DNA of 33,534 nucleotides from Algoriphagus sp. (GCF_029254265.1 NZ_JAQWXX010000072.1:1-33534); one strand, 5' to 3'; shown: positions 8,401 to 17,048, counted from the stretch's first letter. Notes: a model not told the origin generated them from the letters alone. Translations and numbers: made by a program.

Positions 8401-9408
8401 ATGCCAAAACGAGTAGCTGTCCTTGGTGGTGGTGGTTTTATAGGAGGTCATTTGGCAAAAAGATTGAAAAGCCAAGGGGATTGGGTGAGAGTGGTTGATC
8501 TCAAATTCCATTCATATTTTGATATTAATGAAATCTGCGATGAGTTTTTGATAGGAGATTTAGCGTATCCTGCCTTTGCATCAGAAGTCTTGTCAGGTTC
8601 GTTTGATGAAGTATATCAGCTAGCCGCAGATATGGGCGGAGCAGAATATCTTTTTTCTGGCCTTAATGATGCCAATGTCATTTCGAATTCTGCATTAATC
8701 AATATCCATGTAGCCAAAGCAGCGGTGAAACATGGAGTCAAAAAGCTATTTTTTTCTTCTTCTGCATGTGTTTATCCCGAATTCAATCAAATAGACCCGC
8801 TTAATCCTAATTGTGAGGAAGACTCCGCTTATCCTGCACAGCCAGATTCTGAATATGGTTGGGAGAAGCTGTTCAGTGAGCGAGTTTATTTAGCTTTTAG
8901 GAAAAATTATGGCCTTAACATTAGAATCGCAAGGTTTCATAATATTTTTGGACCATTTGGAACTTGGTCAGGAGGGAAAGAAAAGGCTCCTGCGGCAATG
9001 CTGAGGAAAGCGATTGAATGTGAGGAGGGAGGTGAAATAGAAGTTTGGGGTGATGGTAGTCAAACTAGATCATTTCTATTTATTGAGGATTGTCTTTTTG
9101 CAATTCAGGCATTGATGGAAGCAGACTTCTCTGATCCGATAAATATTGGATCAGAAAATCTGATCAGCATCAACTCCATGGCAGAAATTGCTGTTCGGAT
9201 TTCAGGAAAAAATATCAGGATTAAAAATCTCCGTGGAAAGGAATTTGAAAATAAATATGGATTCCCTTGTCCTATAGGTGTGATGGGAAGAAATTCCCAT
9301 AATAAACTTTTTGAAGAAAAAACTGGAAGTAAAATCCAATCAGATCTTGAATCTGGTTTGAAGGAAACCTACCATTGGATTAAGTCACAATTTGAGCAAA
9401 CCAAATAA
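8401..9408 (+). CDS. GDP-mannose 3,5-epimerase-like NAD-dependent sugar epimerase
   Basis: Extended short-chain dehydrogenase/reductase, 335 aa, cytoplasmic. It has the Rossmann motif GGGGFIGG (9-16), the catalytic Tyr152-x3-Lys156 (EYGWEK), and several blocks matching plant GDP-mannose 3,5-epimerase from memory: ADMGGAEY, SSACVYPEF, RFHNIFGPFGTW and GGKEKAPAA. Cys123 and Lys195 fall where the plant enzyme has its epimerisation Cys and Lys. The product would be a GDP-L-galactose or GDP-L-gulose type nucleotide sugar for surface polysaccharide. An extra stretch of about ten residues precedes the conserved GVMGRNSHN segment. The next gene begins 1 nt after the stop, so the two are coupled. Exact substrate is unproven. 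Confidence 0.8.
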   Translation: MPKRVAVLGGGGFIGGHLAKRLKSQGDWVRVVDLKFHSYFDINEICDEFLIGDLAYPAFASEVLSGSFDEVYQLAADMGGAEYLFSGLNDANVISNSALINIHVAKAAVKHGVKKLFFSSSACVYPEFNQIDPLNPNCEEDSAYPAQPDSEYGWEKLFSERVYLAFRKNYGLNIRIARFHNIFGPFGTWSGGKEKAPAAMLRKAIECEEGGEIEVWGDGSQTRSFLFIEDCLFAIQALMEADFSDPINIGSENLISINSMAEIAVRISGKNIRIKNLRGKEFENKYGFPCPIGVMGRNSHNKLFEEKTGSKIQSDLESGLKETYHWIKSQFEQTK

Positions 9409-9409
9409 A

Positions 9410-10354
9410 ATGAACCGGTCAAAAGATCGAATATTGGTCGTGATTTTGGGTCAAGCACGCGCAAGTAAATTAACTTGGGATTCATTCAAAACGAATGTCT
9501 TAGATGAGCTACAAGGAGATTTGGCACTTTGTATCGGTGAATCTCCTGAAAATAATCTGGAAAACCCGTATTGGGCACATGCTAAATATAGGCGGGTACT
9601 CCCTGAATACGAGGATTTTGGAGATGGCTTTGATCAAATTCAAACGAATAGAATTGGAAAAATAAATGACTGGAGGGAAGTTTTAAAGATAAAAGATCAA
9701 TGGTTGGGAGGGATCAAGGGTAAAGAAGAACATCCTGGAAGTGCTGGCATTTTGGTCTATTTCAAGGCTAAACTTTTTGAGTTTCTTAGCTCTGATGAGA
9801 TTAGAGGTCTTTATGATCGGTTCGTCATCACCAGGTCAGATTTTATATGGGAGATGCCTCATCCAAAAATAGATAGGTTAAGAAAAGATAGAATATGGAT
9901 TCCCTATGGAGAGTTTTACTGGGGAGTAACTGATAGACATGTGGTCTTGACCCAAACATTTCTTGAGCCATATCTCAATCTGATTGATCCAATACTGAGA
10001 AATCCAAAAGAGTTAATGACAGAAATGATCCGATATAACCCTCGCCCCAATTGGAATCATGAACAGTACATCTTATTCAGATTGAAAAGTCAAAACTTAT
10101 CTTCTAAAATCAGTTGGTTACCTTATATGATGTTTTCTGTAAGAGAGGAAGGCGCTTCAACGAGGTGGTCAATGGGAGTTTTTGATTCAGATTTGGGTTT
10201 TTTTGTTAAGTACCCGGCTGAGAAAATTCGAACAAAATTAACAAAGCGGTTTTTTCTGAATAAAAAGAAAAAAGTGATTCTTTTGCCCAATTTTTTGATG
10301 GCCCTTATCCTGAAGTTGTTGTTTTCTTTGAAAATTAGAAATTATATTTCATGA
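9410..10354 (+). CDS. Uncharacterised protein, possible glycosyltransferase-like enzyme
   Basis: 314 aa with no signal peptide. I do not assign a named family with certainty. It opens with a beta-strand and loop (ILVVILGQARASKLTWDSF) of the kind seen at the start of nucleotide-sugar-binding folds; a central segment (YDRFVITRSDFIWEMPHP, about 146-163) resembles WavE-like or surface-glycan transferases in which an R-(S/T)-D motif contacts the donor. A basic, hydrophobic C-terminus (KKKKVILLPNFLMALILKLL, about 288-307) could attach to the membrane. Tight coupling to the nucleotide-sugar epimerase gene supports a glycan role. ATG at 9410 is preferred over a TTG 18 nt upstream that would overlap the preceding gene. 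Confidence 0.6.
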   Translation: MNRSKDRILVVILGQARASKLTWDSFKTNVLDELQGDLALCIGESPENNLENPYWAHAKYRRVLPEYEDFGDGFDQIQTNRIGKINDWREVLKIKDQWLGGIKGKEEHPGSAGILVYFKAKLFEFLSSDEIRGLYDRFVITRSDFIWEMPHPKIDRLRKDRIWIPYGEFYWGVTDRHVVLTQTFLEPYLNLIDPILRNPKELMTEMIRYNPRPNWNHEQYILFRLKSQNLSSKISWLPYMMFSVREEGASTRWSMGVFDSDLGFFVKYPAEKIRTKLTKRFFLNKKKKVILLPNFLMALILKLLFSLKIRNYIS

Positions 10355-10401
10355 TTATCCGCTATGATGCCAGTAGCCTTATTTTCTTTGTTTTACTGGC
10401 T

Positions 10402-10429
10402 GGAAGACCGATGACGGGTGACCGAAGCG
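10402..10429. repeat. Degenerate 7-bp tandem repeat
   Basis: Four heptamers in register: GGAAGAC, CGATGAC, GGGTGAC and CGAAGCG. The unit matches the GGAAGAC repeat at 18097-18138. It lies 48 nt after the unknown glycan gene, in non-coding DNA. Confidence 0.65.
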
Positions 10430-10639
10430 GCCCAAAAGCTAGATTTTAACTTATTATTTGCTGCTTTGAGATCTTTTACTGGCAGAAAAGCGGATATACA
10501 CATTATATTTAATTGAGATTATCCTACGATACGATATCCAATTTTTCATGTGAGAAATTTTTATTTGGAGAACTCTTATTATGAAGGGCAATTCTTAAAA
10601 AATCTAATCAAGGACACTGTTTTCAAGTGGTGCAGAGGT

Positions 10640-10671
10640 GCAGGTAATTCCATTTTGAATTACCTGCTTTT
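10640..10671 (+). terminator. Rho-independent-type terminator hairpin
   Basis: Perfect 11-bp stem, GCAGGTAATTC (10640-10650) and GAATTACCTGC (10657-10667), with a 6-nt loop and a short TTTT tail on the plus strand. It could end the transcript of the epimerase/unknown pair, although it lies 286 nt past the last stop. The T run is short, so efficiency is uncertain. Confidence 0.6.
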
Positions 10672-10984
10672 GCCCCTGACTTATGAGAAGAAACTTATCC
10701 TAACACCACTTAAGAAAAGCTATACTGGACTTAACGGGAGTGTTTTTTTTGAGGATGATTTTTTTAATGAGTAATTTTTATGGGTTCCATAAGTATCCCG
10801 TTAAATGCACTAAGGGCAGTTTTTTTTGAAAAAAAAAAGATCACTTTCAATTTCCTGATGCTCTTGAAACTGTTTTAAGCATTTAAATTCAAAAAAATTG
10901 AATTTAAAATATTGTTAAATCACTGTAAGCTAGTTGTTAGAGTGGATTTGAATCATTAATTTTTAGTTCAATTCAAACTCTTTT

Positions 10985-11066
10985 CATATGAAATCGAGCA
11001 TGTCTTATTCGACACCAAGAGGGATGTCCCGAAAGCTTTCGGGACAACAATGCGAGATTCCATATG
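10985..11066. repeat. Composite inverted repeat with a nested perfect palindrome
   Basis: Outer arms 10985-11001 and 11050-11066 pair at 14 of 17 positions. Inside the right half sits a perfect 20-bp palindrome, GTCCCGAAAGCTTTCGGGAC (11026-11045). If 11015-11050 is removed, GCATGTC and GACATGC flank a 6-nt loop, extending the outer stem almost continuously. This looks like a hairpin element invaded by a second palindromic element. It is 26 nt upstream of the next start codon. Confidence 0.7.
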
Positions 11067-11092
11067 ACCTATAAAAATTAAATTATAAACAG

Positions 11093-12358
11093 ATGAAATC
11101 TAAAATCTTATTGCTTGCATTTCTTTTCAGTATTAGCTGCGCTATGGTTTCGGCTCAAAATCCTGGTGAATTCATTTCCGTAAATCATAAGAAAGTTTGG
11201 GTGAAAACATCGGGTTTGGAGGACCGTAAATTCCTTCAACCCCTCGTAATCCTTGAATCAGGTACTGGAGATCATTTAGAACAGTTTGACAAAGTATTTG
11301 ATCAGGTTGCCGAGTTTGCTCCTGTTTTGTCTTATGACCGGTTAGGTTTAGGAAAGTCTGATTCTACAGACAATCCAATCTCTGAAAGCAGCAGGGTCGA
11401 GGAATTACGTGAACTATTATCCGCGATGAAATTAGTGCCTCCCTATATTTTCGTGGGGAATGATTTAGGAGCTGTTTTTTCAAGGGCTTTTGCATTAGCC
11501 TATCCTGAAGAGGTGGTGGGGCTAATTTATTTGGATCCTGTCTCTCCTTGGGAAAACACGAAAGATCTCGTCGCTCAATTGAATCAAGAGGGAAAAGATG
11601 GAGATGCCTTGCTCTCAGATTATAAGGCATTACAATCGAAAATACTTGCAAACGCTAGCTCAGCTCAGAAAGAAGAAGTGGACTTTGCAATGCGTATTTT
11701 AGCTAATGAGAATCTGACTTGGGAGCTCGATCCGGCTCTTCAGATTCCGCTGGTTGTGATGCTGGGCAGGAACAAAGATATTAGGACGATAGTTAATCCA
11801 ATTTCCTCCGATGGCAAATTGCTAAACGAGAAACTCATTGAAAATCGAATCAATTACTTTCAGGAGTTAACTTCCCGCCAGCCCAATTCAACTCTTTTAA
11901 TTTCTTCCAATTCCGCAAGTTATCTTCCGCTTCAAGCATCCACAGCTGTAAGTTTGCTAGTGCAGCAGGTTGTCCTTTCGGAACCGCTTAAAAGAATTTG
12001 GAGTGCTTCCAGAACATTGGATCCCTCTGATTTTGGACGGTTTATTTCTGAATTAAGAACCTATATCCCCTCTTTTTTACTCTCTGAGAGGGATCTGAAT
12101 ATGATTGGGTATAGCCTAATGAGATCTGATCTTTATATGCATGCTTTGGTGCTTTTTGAAGACAATCTGAAAAATCATCCCAATTCAGCAAATGCTTATG
12201 ACAGCTATGGAGACGGCTTGTTCGCAGTGGGTCGAGTTCAGGAATCCTTGGAAGCCTTTCAAATGGCAGTTCAACTGGGAGAAGAAGAGAATCATCGGGA
12301 TTTGGGACTCTTTATCAAAAATCTCAAGCGAAGCGAGGAAGCACTTTCGAATGATTGA
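11093..12358 (+). CDS. Secreted alpha/beta-hydrolase-fold protein with TPR tail, probable pseudoenzyme
   Basis: 421 aa with a signal peptide (1-21). Residues about 30-295 follow an alpha/beta-hydrolase fold: oxyanion-side ESGTGDH (55-61), YDRLGLGKSD (81-90), strand-elbow-helix VGNDLGAVFSRAFALAYPEE (121-140). The nucleophile elbow is GNDLG instead of GxSxG, so Asp124 replaces Ser. The expected catalytic His segment (S-G-H-x-I-Q type) reads NSASYLPLQ, with Tyr277 in the His place. A TPR-like region (about 345-405) follows, suggesting protein binding. Either the enzyme is inactive, or it uses an Asp nucleophile as in epoxide hydrolases, though the missing His argues against that. It is preceded by the composite hairpin at 10985-11066. 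Confidence 0.75.
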   Translation: MKSKILLLAFLFSISCAMVSAQNPGEFISVNHKKVWVKTSGLEDRKFLQPLVILESGTGDHLEQFDKVFDQVAEFAPVLSYDRLGLGKSDSTDNPISESSRVEELRELLSAMKLVPPYIFVGNDLGAVFSRAFALAYPEEVVGLIYLDPVSPWENTKDLVAQLNQEGKDGDALLSDYKALQSKILANASSAQKEEVDFAMRILANENLTWELDPALQIPLVVMLGRNKDIRTIVNPISSDGKLLNEKLIENRINYFQELTSRQPNSTLLISSNSASYLPLQASTAVSLLVQQVVLSEPLKRIWSASRTLDPSDFGRFISELRTYIPSFLLSERDLNMIGYSLMRSDLYMHALVLFEDNLKNHPNSANAYDSYGDGLFAVGRVQESLEAFQMAVQLGEEENHRDLGLFIKNLKRSEEALSND

Positions 12359-12402
12359 AGATTTTTCAATAAAAACCTAGAAGCTTTGCTGAATTCCCAG
12401 TG

Positions 12403-14568
12403 CTATTTCACGGTAAGCCAAGTCAGGTAATTTGCAGGTATTTCTAAGTCGATTGTAATTGAATTGCCATTTCCAATTTCATAAACTTCCGCTGGGCCAT
12501 ATTGCTCGGAAACCTCTGCTTGATTGCTCAATCCCGTGTAATAAAGCGGAATTTCAATGCTTCGTTTGATAGGTTCATCCAAGGGATTAAATAACATAAT
12601 CAATGCTTTTTCTTCTCTCGTTGGATCCACATGCATCCAGCCATCCCAATCACGTCCATCGGCTCTCCGCAAACGGATAATATCTGCATTCAGAATTTCC
12701 CTATGCGCTTTATACCAGTCAATGACCTCAATGACCGTTTGCTTTGTTTCCTCCGTATCATAAAGCCGCGGACCTCTGTAGCAAGCTTGAATACCAGCGC
12801 CGTAATACTGCATCATCAGCATCTTGTAATCGTCCAGATGTTCATTCAGTGGTTCCAAAACAGCATCTTCACCTCCGCCATGATAGGCAGTCAAAGGAAC
12901 AAATCCCCAGCCCATAGAAGGGGTCTTTTCCCAAGTCGCATCATAGATGTTTTGGCGATTGAGAATTTTTTGTTGCGCTCTGGAAAGGGAGAAATTCACC
13001 TCCCGATAGCCCATAGCTATTTTATGTGACCCATCTAAAAAATACCAATCGGGGGCATTGATATAAATTCCTCGTTCATTCATCCAGTGGTAAAGCTCTT
13101 TTTGCAAATTTAGTTGAACCCATTGTGAATCTTCCAAACCGGTATGTCCCGGATGGGAAGTGGAGGCACAGACATCTCCGGGGTAGGGGCCATCATTCTC
13201 AAACAAATCAAAACCGGTGGTTTGGTAAAAGTTTTTGATTTTTTCCAGATAATTCAGCCCCCAATTGCTTGCCAAACAAGGTGCATTTCCAAAGAAAGCC
13301 CCTCCCGGTTTTCCTGTTTTGGGATCAATCACATCATCTTCAGGACTGATTGTTCTCGAACTGAAAAGTGAATATCCTCCTATTTTTATGCCTTTTTCAT
13401 GGGCGTAGTCAGCGATCGTTTTCCAGCGATTTAGGTTTTCAGCGCGGTCATCTTCCATATTGATATGACTCCCAAAACTTAAGATCAGTGCTTCATAGCC
13501 AGTATCCACACATTGATCGATTGCGGTATAAACCTCCTCATCATTTTTACTGACTAGGTGCATGAAAATAGGATTTTGCAAAGTCCAAGGAGCCAAAGCG
13601 CGATACATTTTTCTTCTTGCTAATCCATTTCTTTCTCGGTCATAGCTATCCAGAATCAGCTGATTAGAACGTATGGATTCCAGATCTTCACCTGGAGCTA
13701 GTTCGATTCCATAGCCTTTGTCTGGGAAAATTTTCGCGATAGCGGGAGTGAGTAAGTTATAATTCACCTGGGAGGTATAGCTCGAATCAGAGAGCCAATG
13801 TGTGGCTTGATCGCTGAGCTCGGCATGCATGGCATTGTTGAAGGCGAAGTTATTCTCAAAATAAATTTGATGATTCTTCTTCATTTTGGCGGTGCTTCCG
13901 ACCACTGCAGATTCTTCCTCAACCAGTGCGAGTTGTTCGGATACGATTTGATTGATGAAAAAATCGGAATCTGATTTGTTCTCTATCGTTAGGTATTTTG
14001 AAATCAGGGGAATATTATCGAAGAGTTCGTAATTCACCGCTACCGAAAGACCTGGTAAATCTGAATGAGTAAACCAAAATGTCAGCTTTGTTCCTGTTCC
14101 ATAGCCTGCCTCATAAGGCCAAAAAACCATCTTGAAATCAAGCGGGGAGCTTATTTTTTCTTGAGAATAGCGTTCAAAACTAAAGTGATTTGAAGGAGAC
14201 ATGACCTGATCTAGCCATTCCAGTTTAAAAAATGCTTTTTCTTTCAAATCAATATTTCCTCCTACAGCATATCGCTTGCCATTTATGGTGATTTCAGCCT
14301 CAGGCAATGGACTTCGAAGCAGCTGCTCCCCCGTCATTTGATTTTTGAAATCGTAGCAAATGAGATTTTCTCCTACATAAAAGGAGCGTCGGATCAGCCC
14401 ATTGTCCAATCGGATCTGAGAATCGGAGTCAAAAAAGACTTGGGCACTTCGCTGTTGATTATCGACCAACCAATCTCCCTGAATTGATTGAGAAAATCCC
14501 TGAATGCTTGAAAAAATCATGAGGATTCCCAAAGTCCCTAAAAACCAGAAATGAGTTCTATTTTTCAT
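12403..14568 (-). CDS. Large secreted glycoside-hydrolase-like protein (GH36/GH-D-like)
   Basis: 721 aa from the ATG at 14568, chosen because a clean signal peptide (MKNRTHFWFLGTLGILMIF onward, ending GFSQ) starts there; an upstream in-frame ATG at 14604 would add 12 residues ahead of it. An N-terminal beta-sandwich-like region (about 30-340) precedes a TIM-barrel-like region with GFDLFENDGPYPGD, where an acidic residue may be the nucleophile, and IYINAPDWYFLDG. A C-terminal beta domain follows (about 630-721). The plan is that of clan GH-D alpha-galactosidase-like enzymes, but the classic motifs are not clear, so the family is tentative. Monocistronic and convergent with the hydrolase-fold gene. 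Confidence 0.6.
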   Translation of the reverse strand: MKNRTHFWFLGTLGILMIFSSIQGFSQSIQGDWLVDNQQRSAQVFFDSDSQIRLDNGLIRRSFYVGENLICYDFKNQMTGEQLLRSPLPEAEITINGKRYAVGGNIDLKEKAFFKLEWLDQVMSPSNHFSFERYSQEKISSPLDFKMVFWPYEAGYGTGTKLTFWFTHSDLPGLSVAVNYELFDNIPLISKYLTIENKSDSDFFINQIVSEQLALVEEESAVVGSTAKMKKNHQIYFENNFAFNNAMHAELSDQATHWLSDSSYTSQVNYNLLTPAIAKIFPDKGYGIELAPGEDLESIRSNQLILDSYDRERNGLARRKMYRALAPWTLQNPIFMHLVSKNDEEVYTAIDQCVDTGYEALILSFGSHINMEDDRAENLNRWKTIADYAHEKGIKIGGYSLFSSRTISPEDDVIDPKTGKPGGAFFGNAPCLASNWGLNYLEKIKNFYQTTGFDLFENDGPYPGDVCASTSHPGHTGLEDSQWVQLNLQKELYHWMNERGIYINAPDWYFLDGSHKIAMGYREVNFSLSRAQQKILNRQNIYDATWEKTPSMGWGFVPLTAYHGGGEDAVLEPLNEHLDDYKMLMMQYYGAGIQACYRGPRLYDTEETKQTVIEVIDWYKAHREILNADIIRLRRADGRDWDGWMHVDPTREEKALIMLFNPLDEPIKRSIEIPLYYTGLSNQAEVSEQYGPAEVYEIGNGNSITIDLEIPANYLTWLTVK

Positions 14569-14697
14569 TACCAAAAAGATAGGGTTTTGAAAAAGAATCT
14601 GCAAGATCTGGGAAACTCAATGCGGAAGGGTAGCTGCTTGCTTGAAGGCTCCTATTTTCTTTGCCTCGCTAATAGGGGTTTGAAATCTGAACCAATA

Positions 14698-14721
14698 AAA
14701 CTATAGATCAGTAGTTTTTTG
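14698..14721 (-). terminator. Weak terminator-like hairpin after the two-component operon
   Basis: AAACTA and TAGTTT pair across an 8-nt loop (14698-14717), with A/T-rich flanks on both sides (TAGTTTTATT when read on the minus strand). It lies about 85 nt past the response-regulator stop. The six-pair stem is weak. Confidence 0.3.
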
Positions 14722-14802
14722 CTTAGTTCTAAAGATTGCTTCGGGATCGTAAAGCTGGAAAATGATTTCATTGTCAGGATAATCCCTCGCAATGACACCC
14801 CA

Positions 14803-15483
14803 TCAACACACCAACTTAAACCCATATCCCCGCACATTCAGGATCTGAATAGTTGGATCTTCCTGAAGTTTTTTGCGAAGCTTGGTGATAAAGACATCCA
14901 TGCTACGGGCGTTGAAAAAATCATCCGAACCCCAGATCTGAGTCAAAATCAGACTTCGATCTGCTACCTCATTTGCATGCTCTACCAAAATCTGAAGTAG
15001 CGCAGCCTCCCGGGCGGTAAGTAGAGTTTCTTCCTCCCCGAATTTCAGGAGTTGCTTGGTCGGATGAAAGGAATAGGTGCCGATCGTAATCCAATCCGAT
15101 TGATTTTGACGAACGCGCAGTCGATCCAATTGGGCATTGATCCGAACAATCAATTCTTCCATACTGAATGGTTTTCGAACATAGTCATTAGCTCCAAGCC
15201 CAAAGCCTTTCACCACATCCTCAGTTTGGCTTTTGGAGGTCAGAAAGATAATCGGGGTATAAGGGTCAGTTTTTCGGATTTGCTCCGCAAGCGAAAAACC
15301 GTCTTTCTTAGGCATCATCACATCCAGGACCAATACATCGGGTTTGGCGCGTTGGTATTCTTCCCAGGCTTTCTGTCCGTCAGCACAAAGGCTCACCTTG
15401 AAGTTACGGCTCTCCAGACTTTCCTGAATGATCATTCCCAAAGCGATTTCGTCTTCGGCTAAAAGAACCTTTATTTTGCTCAT
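14803..15483 (-). CDS. OmpR/PhoB-family response regulator
   Basis: 226 aa cytoplasmic transcription regulator. The receiver domain (about 3-120) has acidic residues Glu10, Asp11 and Glu12, the phospho-acceptor Asp54 (VLVLDVMMP), Thr/Ser in FLTSKS and Lys in RKPFS. A winged-helix DNA-binding domain follows (about 130-226), ending MDVFITKLRKKLQEDP and VRGYGFKLV. The start overlaps the stop of the kinase gene by 4 nt (ATGA), so both are translated from one transcript. OmpR-type proteins bind direct repeats about 10-11 bp apart; such repeats lie in the divergent region at 17090-17150, making autoregulation and control of the GLPGLI/barrel pair a plausible inference. Confidence 0.92.
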   Translation of the reverse strand: MSKIKVLLAEDEIALGMIIQESLESRNFKVSLCADGQKAWEEYQRAKPDVLVLDVMMPKKDGFSLAEQIRKTDPYTPIIFLTSKSQTEDVVKGFGLGANDYVRKPFSMEELIVRINAQLDRLRVRQNQSDWITIGTYSFHPTKQLLKFGEEETLLTAREAALLQILVEHANEVADRSLILTQIWGSDDFFNARSMDVFITKLRKKLQEDPTIQILNVRGYGFKLVC

Positions 15484-17048
15484 GGCCAGATCGTGATAAA
15501 TGAAGTACTGTTTTTTCTTGATTCCAAAGTGATTTTCCCACCGTGTTTTTCGACGATTTTCTTCACGTAATAAAGTCCGATTCCAAAACCTTTCACGTCA
15601 TGAAGGTTGCCCTTGGGTACACGATAAAATTGTTCAAATACACGGTCTTGATCAGTAGAAGAAATGTTTCCCCCACTATCCCAAATCCGGATTTTGTTGA
15701 TTCCATTCTGTTCCAAAGAAACTTGAATTTCATTGCCCCCATATTTCTCAGCGTTATCCAAAAGATTGGAAATGACATTTTCAAAGTGAAATGGATCCAC
15801 ATGAAGTGTTTTGATACTACTCGGCAGAATGAGTTCGATGGTCTTTTCCGGATTGATGGTTTGGTATTTTTGAACCAAGCTGCGCAAAATCGGAACAGGG
15901 TCAACGTCCTCAGGCTTCAATCCCAGTTGCTCTGAGTCAAGCGTGGCTGTCTCCAAAAGTTTTTCCACCATCTGATTCAGTTTGAGTAGTTGCATTTTGG
16001 AAATCCCCAGATAGCGCTTCGTTTTCTCAGGATCATTAGTTGGATTGAACTGCTCGATTCCTTCAATAGCCGAAAGGGTGGTAGCGATAGGGGTTTTGAA
16101 TTCATGGGTAATATTACCGATCAAGTCGGCCTTGATATCAGCGAGTTCCTTTTGATTTTTGATCGTCTGATAGAGGTAGTAAAAAGCAAAGGCAATCACT
16201 GCCAAAAATGCCAATGAAGTCAAAATCTCCACCAAGCCTCTTTTCAAAATAGTCAAAGCTGTATTTTCAAAATACATTTCCAGTTTTTGGCCTCTGGGGA
16301 GAAAAGTGGACCTTGAAACCACCTGAAAAGGCATTTCTTCAGTGCGAAATGCCTTAGAAGAATCAGGATTTGATTTCTCATCAAAATGCACAAGTTGATA
16401 GTCAATCTCGATTCTTCTGCGGTCAAGCTCGGACTTTACGTTTTTCCTGATTTTGTCCACTTCAATAGAATCTCGAGTGATCGAGATGATGATTCGGTTG
16501 GTCAGATACTTGATTTGAGTCAAACTGTCCGCTGCTTTTTGTCCCCAAAATACATTTAGGTTATTAATCTGATCAACCCCCGTCCCTTTCGCTGAGTCGA
16601 TAAATGTGAATGATTTCAGGCTATCATTTCTTACTTCAGACCAAAAAATGGAATCTGGACGGCCCTTTTCTGCACCCTCGATAGCACGAAAGATCATTTT
16701 GCTTTTCCCTACCCGCTCGATAAAAGGTTTAGAAAGTTCATTAAATAATACCGTGTCGGATGTGAAGAATTTTTCTGGGTCAAACCCAGGCGGAAGGGAA
16801 TCTACCGAAAAAGGCAAATCTTCTGCTTGTTGGATTTCAAGATTATCTGTCAGTGTAATGACATTAGTTTTCGCCAGATCCGCATAATAGCTTTCCACAG
16901 CGTTGTCCAGACTTTCCTGAATATCACTGATGAGTTGGCTTTGTATGATTTCGAACTGGGAGTACATTCTCCAAGACTGCACTCCTATGCTAATCAGCAA
17001 GGTCACTCCGATTAAAATACCTATCCGCTTGAATTGTAGCTTCTTCAT
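15480..17048 (-). CDS. Membrane sensor histidine kinase
   Basis: 522 aa. A transmembrane helix at about 9-24 and another at about 272-296 enclose a periplasmic sensor region of about 245 residues with no recognised fold. The HisKA segment has the phospho-acceptor His315 in NITHEFKTP; the ATPase domain has the N box NVISNLLDNAEK (424-435), an F-box-like VFEQFYRVP and the G2 box GFGIGLYYV (487-495). The G1 box is unusual: DSGGNI (457-462) instead of D-x-G-x-G-I, so the second Gly is Asn. The short length and missing PAS/HAMP domains are typical of Bacteroidota kinases that sense envelope signals. It is divergent from the GLPGLI gene and co-transcribed with the regulator. Confidence 0.9.
   Translation of the reverse strand: MKKLQFKRIGILIGVTLLISIGVQSWRMYSQFEIIQSQLISDIQESLDNAVESYYADLAKTNVITLTDNLEIQQAEDLPFSVDSLPPGFDPEKFFTSDTVLFNELSKPFIERVGKSKMIFRAIEGAEKGRPDSIFWSEVRNDSLKSFTFIDSAKGTGVDQINNLNVFWGQKAADSLTQIKYLTNRIIISITRDSIEVDKIRKNVKSELDRRRIEIDYQLVHFDEKSNPDSSKAFRTEEMPFQVVSRSTFLPRGQKLEMYFENTALTILKRGLVEILTSLAFLAVIAFAFYYLYQTIKNQKELADIKADLIGNITHEFKTPIATTLSAIEGIEQFNPTNDPEKTKRYLGISKMQLLKLNQMVEKLLETATLDSEQLGLKPEDVDPVPILRSLVQKYQTINPEKTIELILPSSIKTLHVDPFHFENVISNLLDNAEKYGGNEIQVSLEQNGINKIRIWDSGGNISSTDQDRVFEQFYRVPKGNLHDVKGFGIGLYYVKKIVEKHGGKITLESRKNSTSFITIWP

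Larger units (their letters stand above)
10355..11092. other. Gene-poor interval with terminator, heptamer repeat and composite palindrome
   Basis: No convincing protein gene was found in these 738 nt. It holds, in order: a heptamer repeat (10402-10429), a terminator hairpin (10640-10671), a pair of similar tracts in which a TTAACGGGA or CTAAGGGCA core is followed by a run of T (about 10730-10751 and 10809-10830), an AT-rich inverted repeat (10882-10908) and a composite hairpin (10985-11066) just before the next gene. A 74-codon frame at 10550-10774 (GTG start) contains the terminator hairpin and has no recognisable features. Confidence 0.6.

Noticed and set aside
10351..10449. Short frame overlapping the stop of the preceding gene by ATGA
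   Set aside because: About 32 codons, and its second half is the heptamer repeat; repeats of 7 bp can leave short open frames by chance.
10550..10774. 74-codon plus-strand frame starting at GTG
   Set aside because: No domain, signal or composition support; it contains a terminator-like hairpin, and its start codon and context are poor.
10882..10908. 9-bp AT-rich inverted repeat in the gene-poor interval
   Set aside because: Composition-driven; no G/C pairs beyond one per arm and no T tail.
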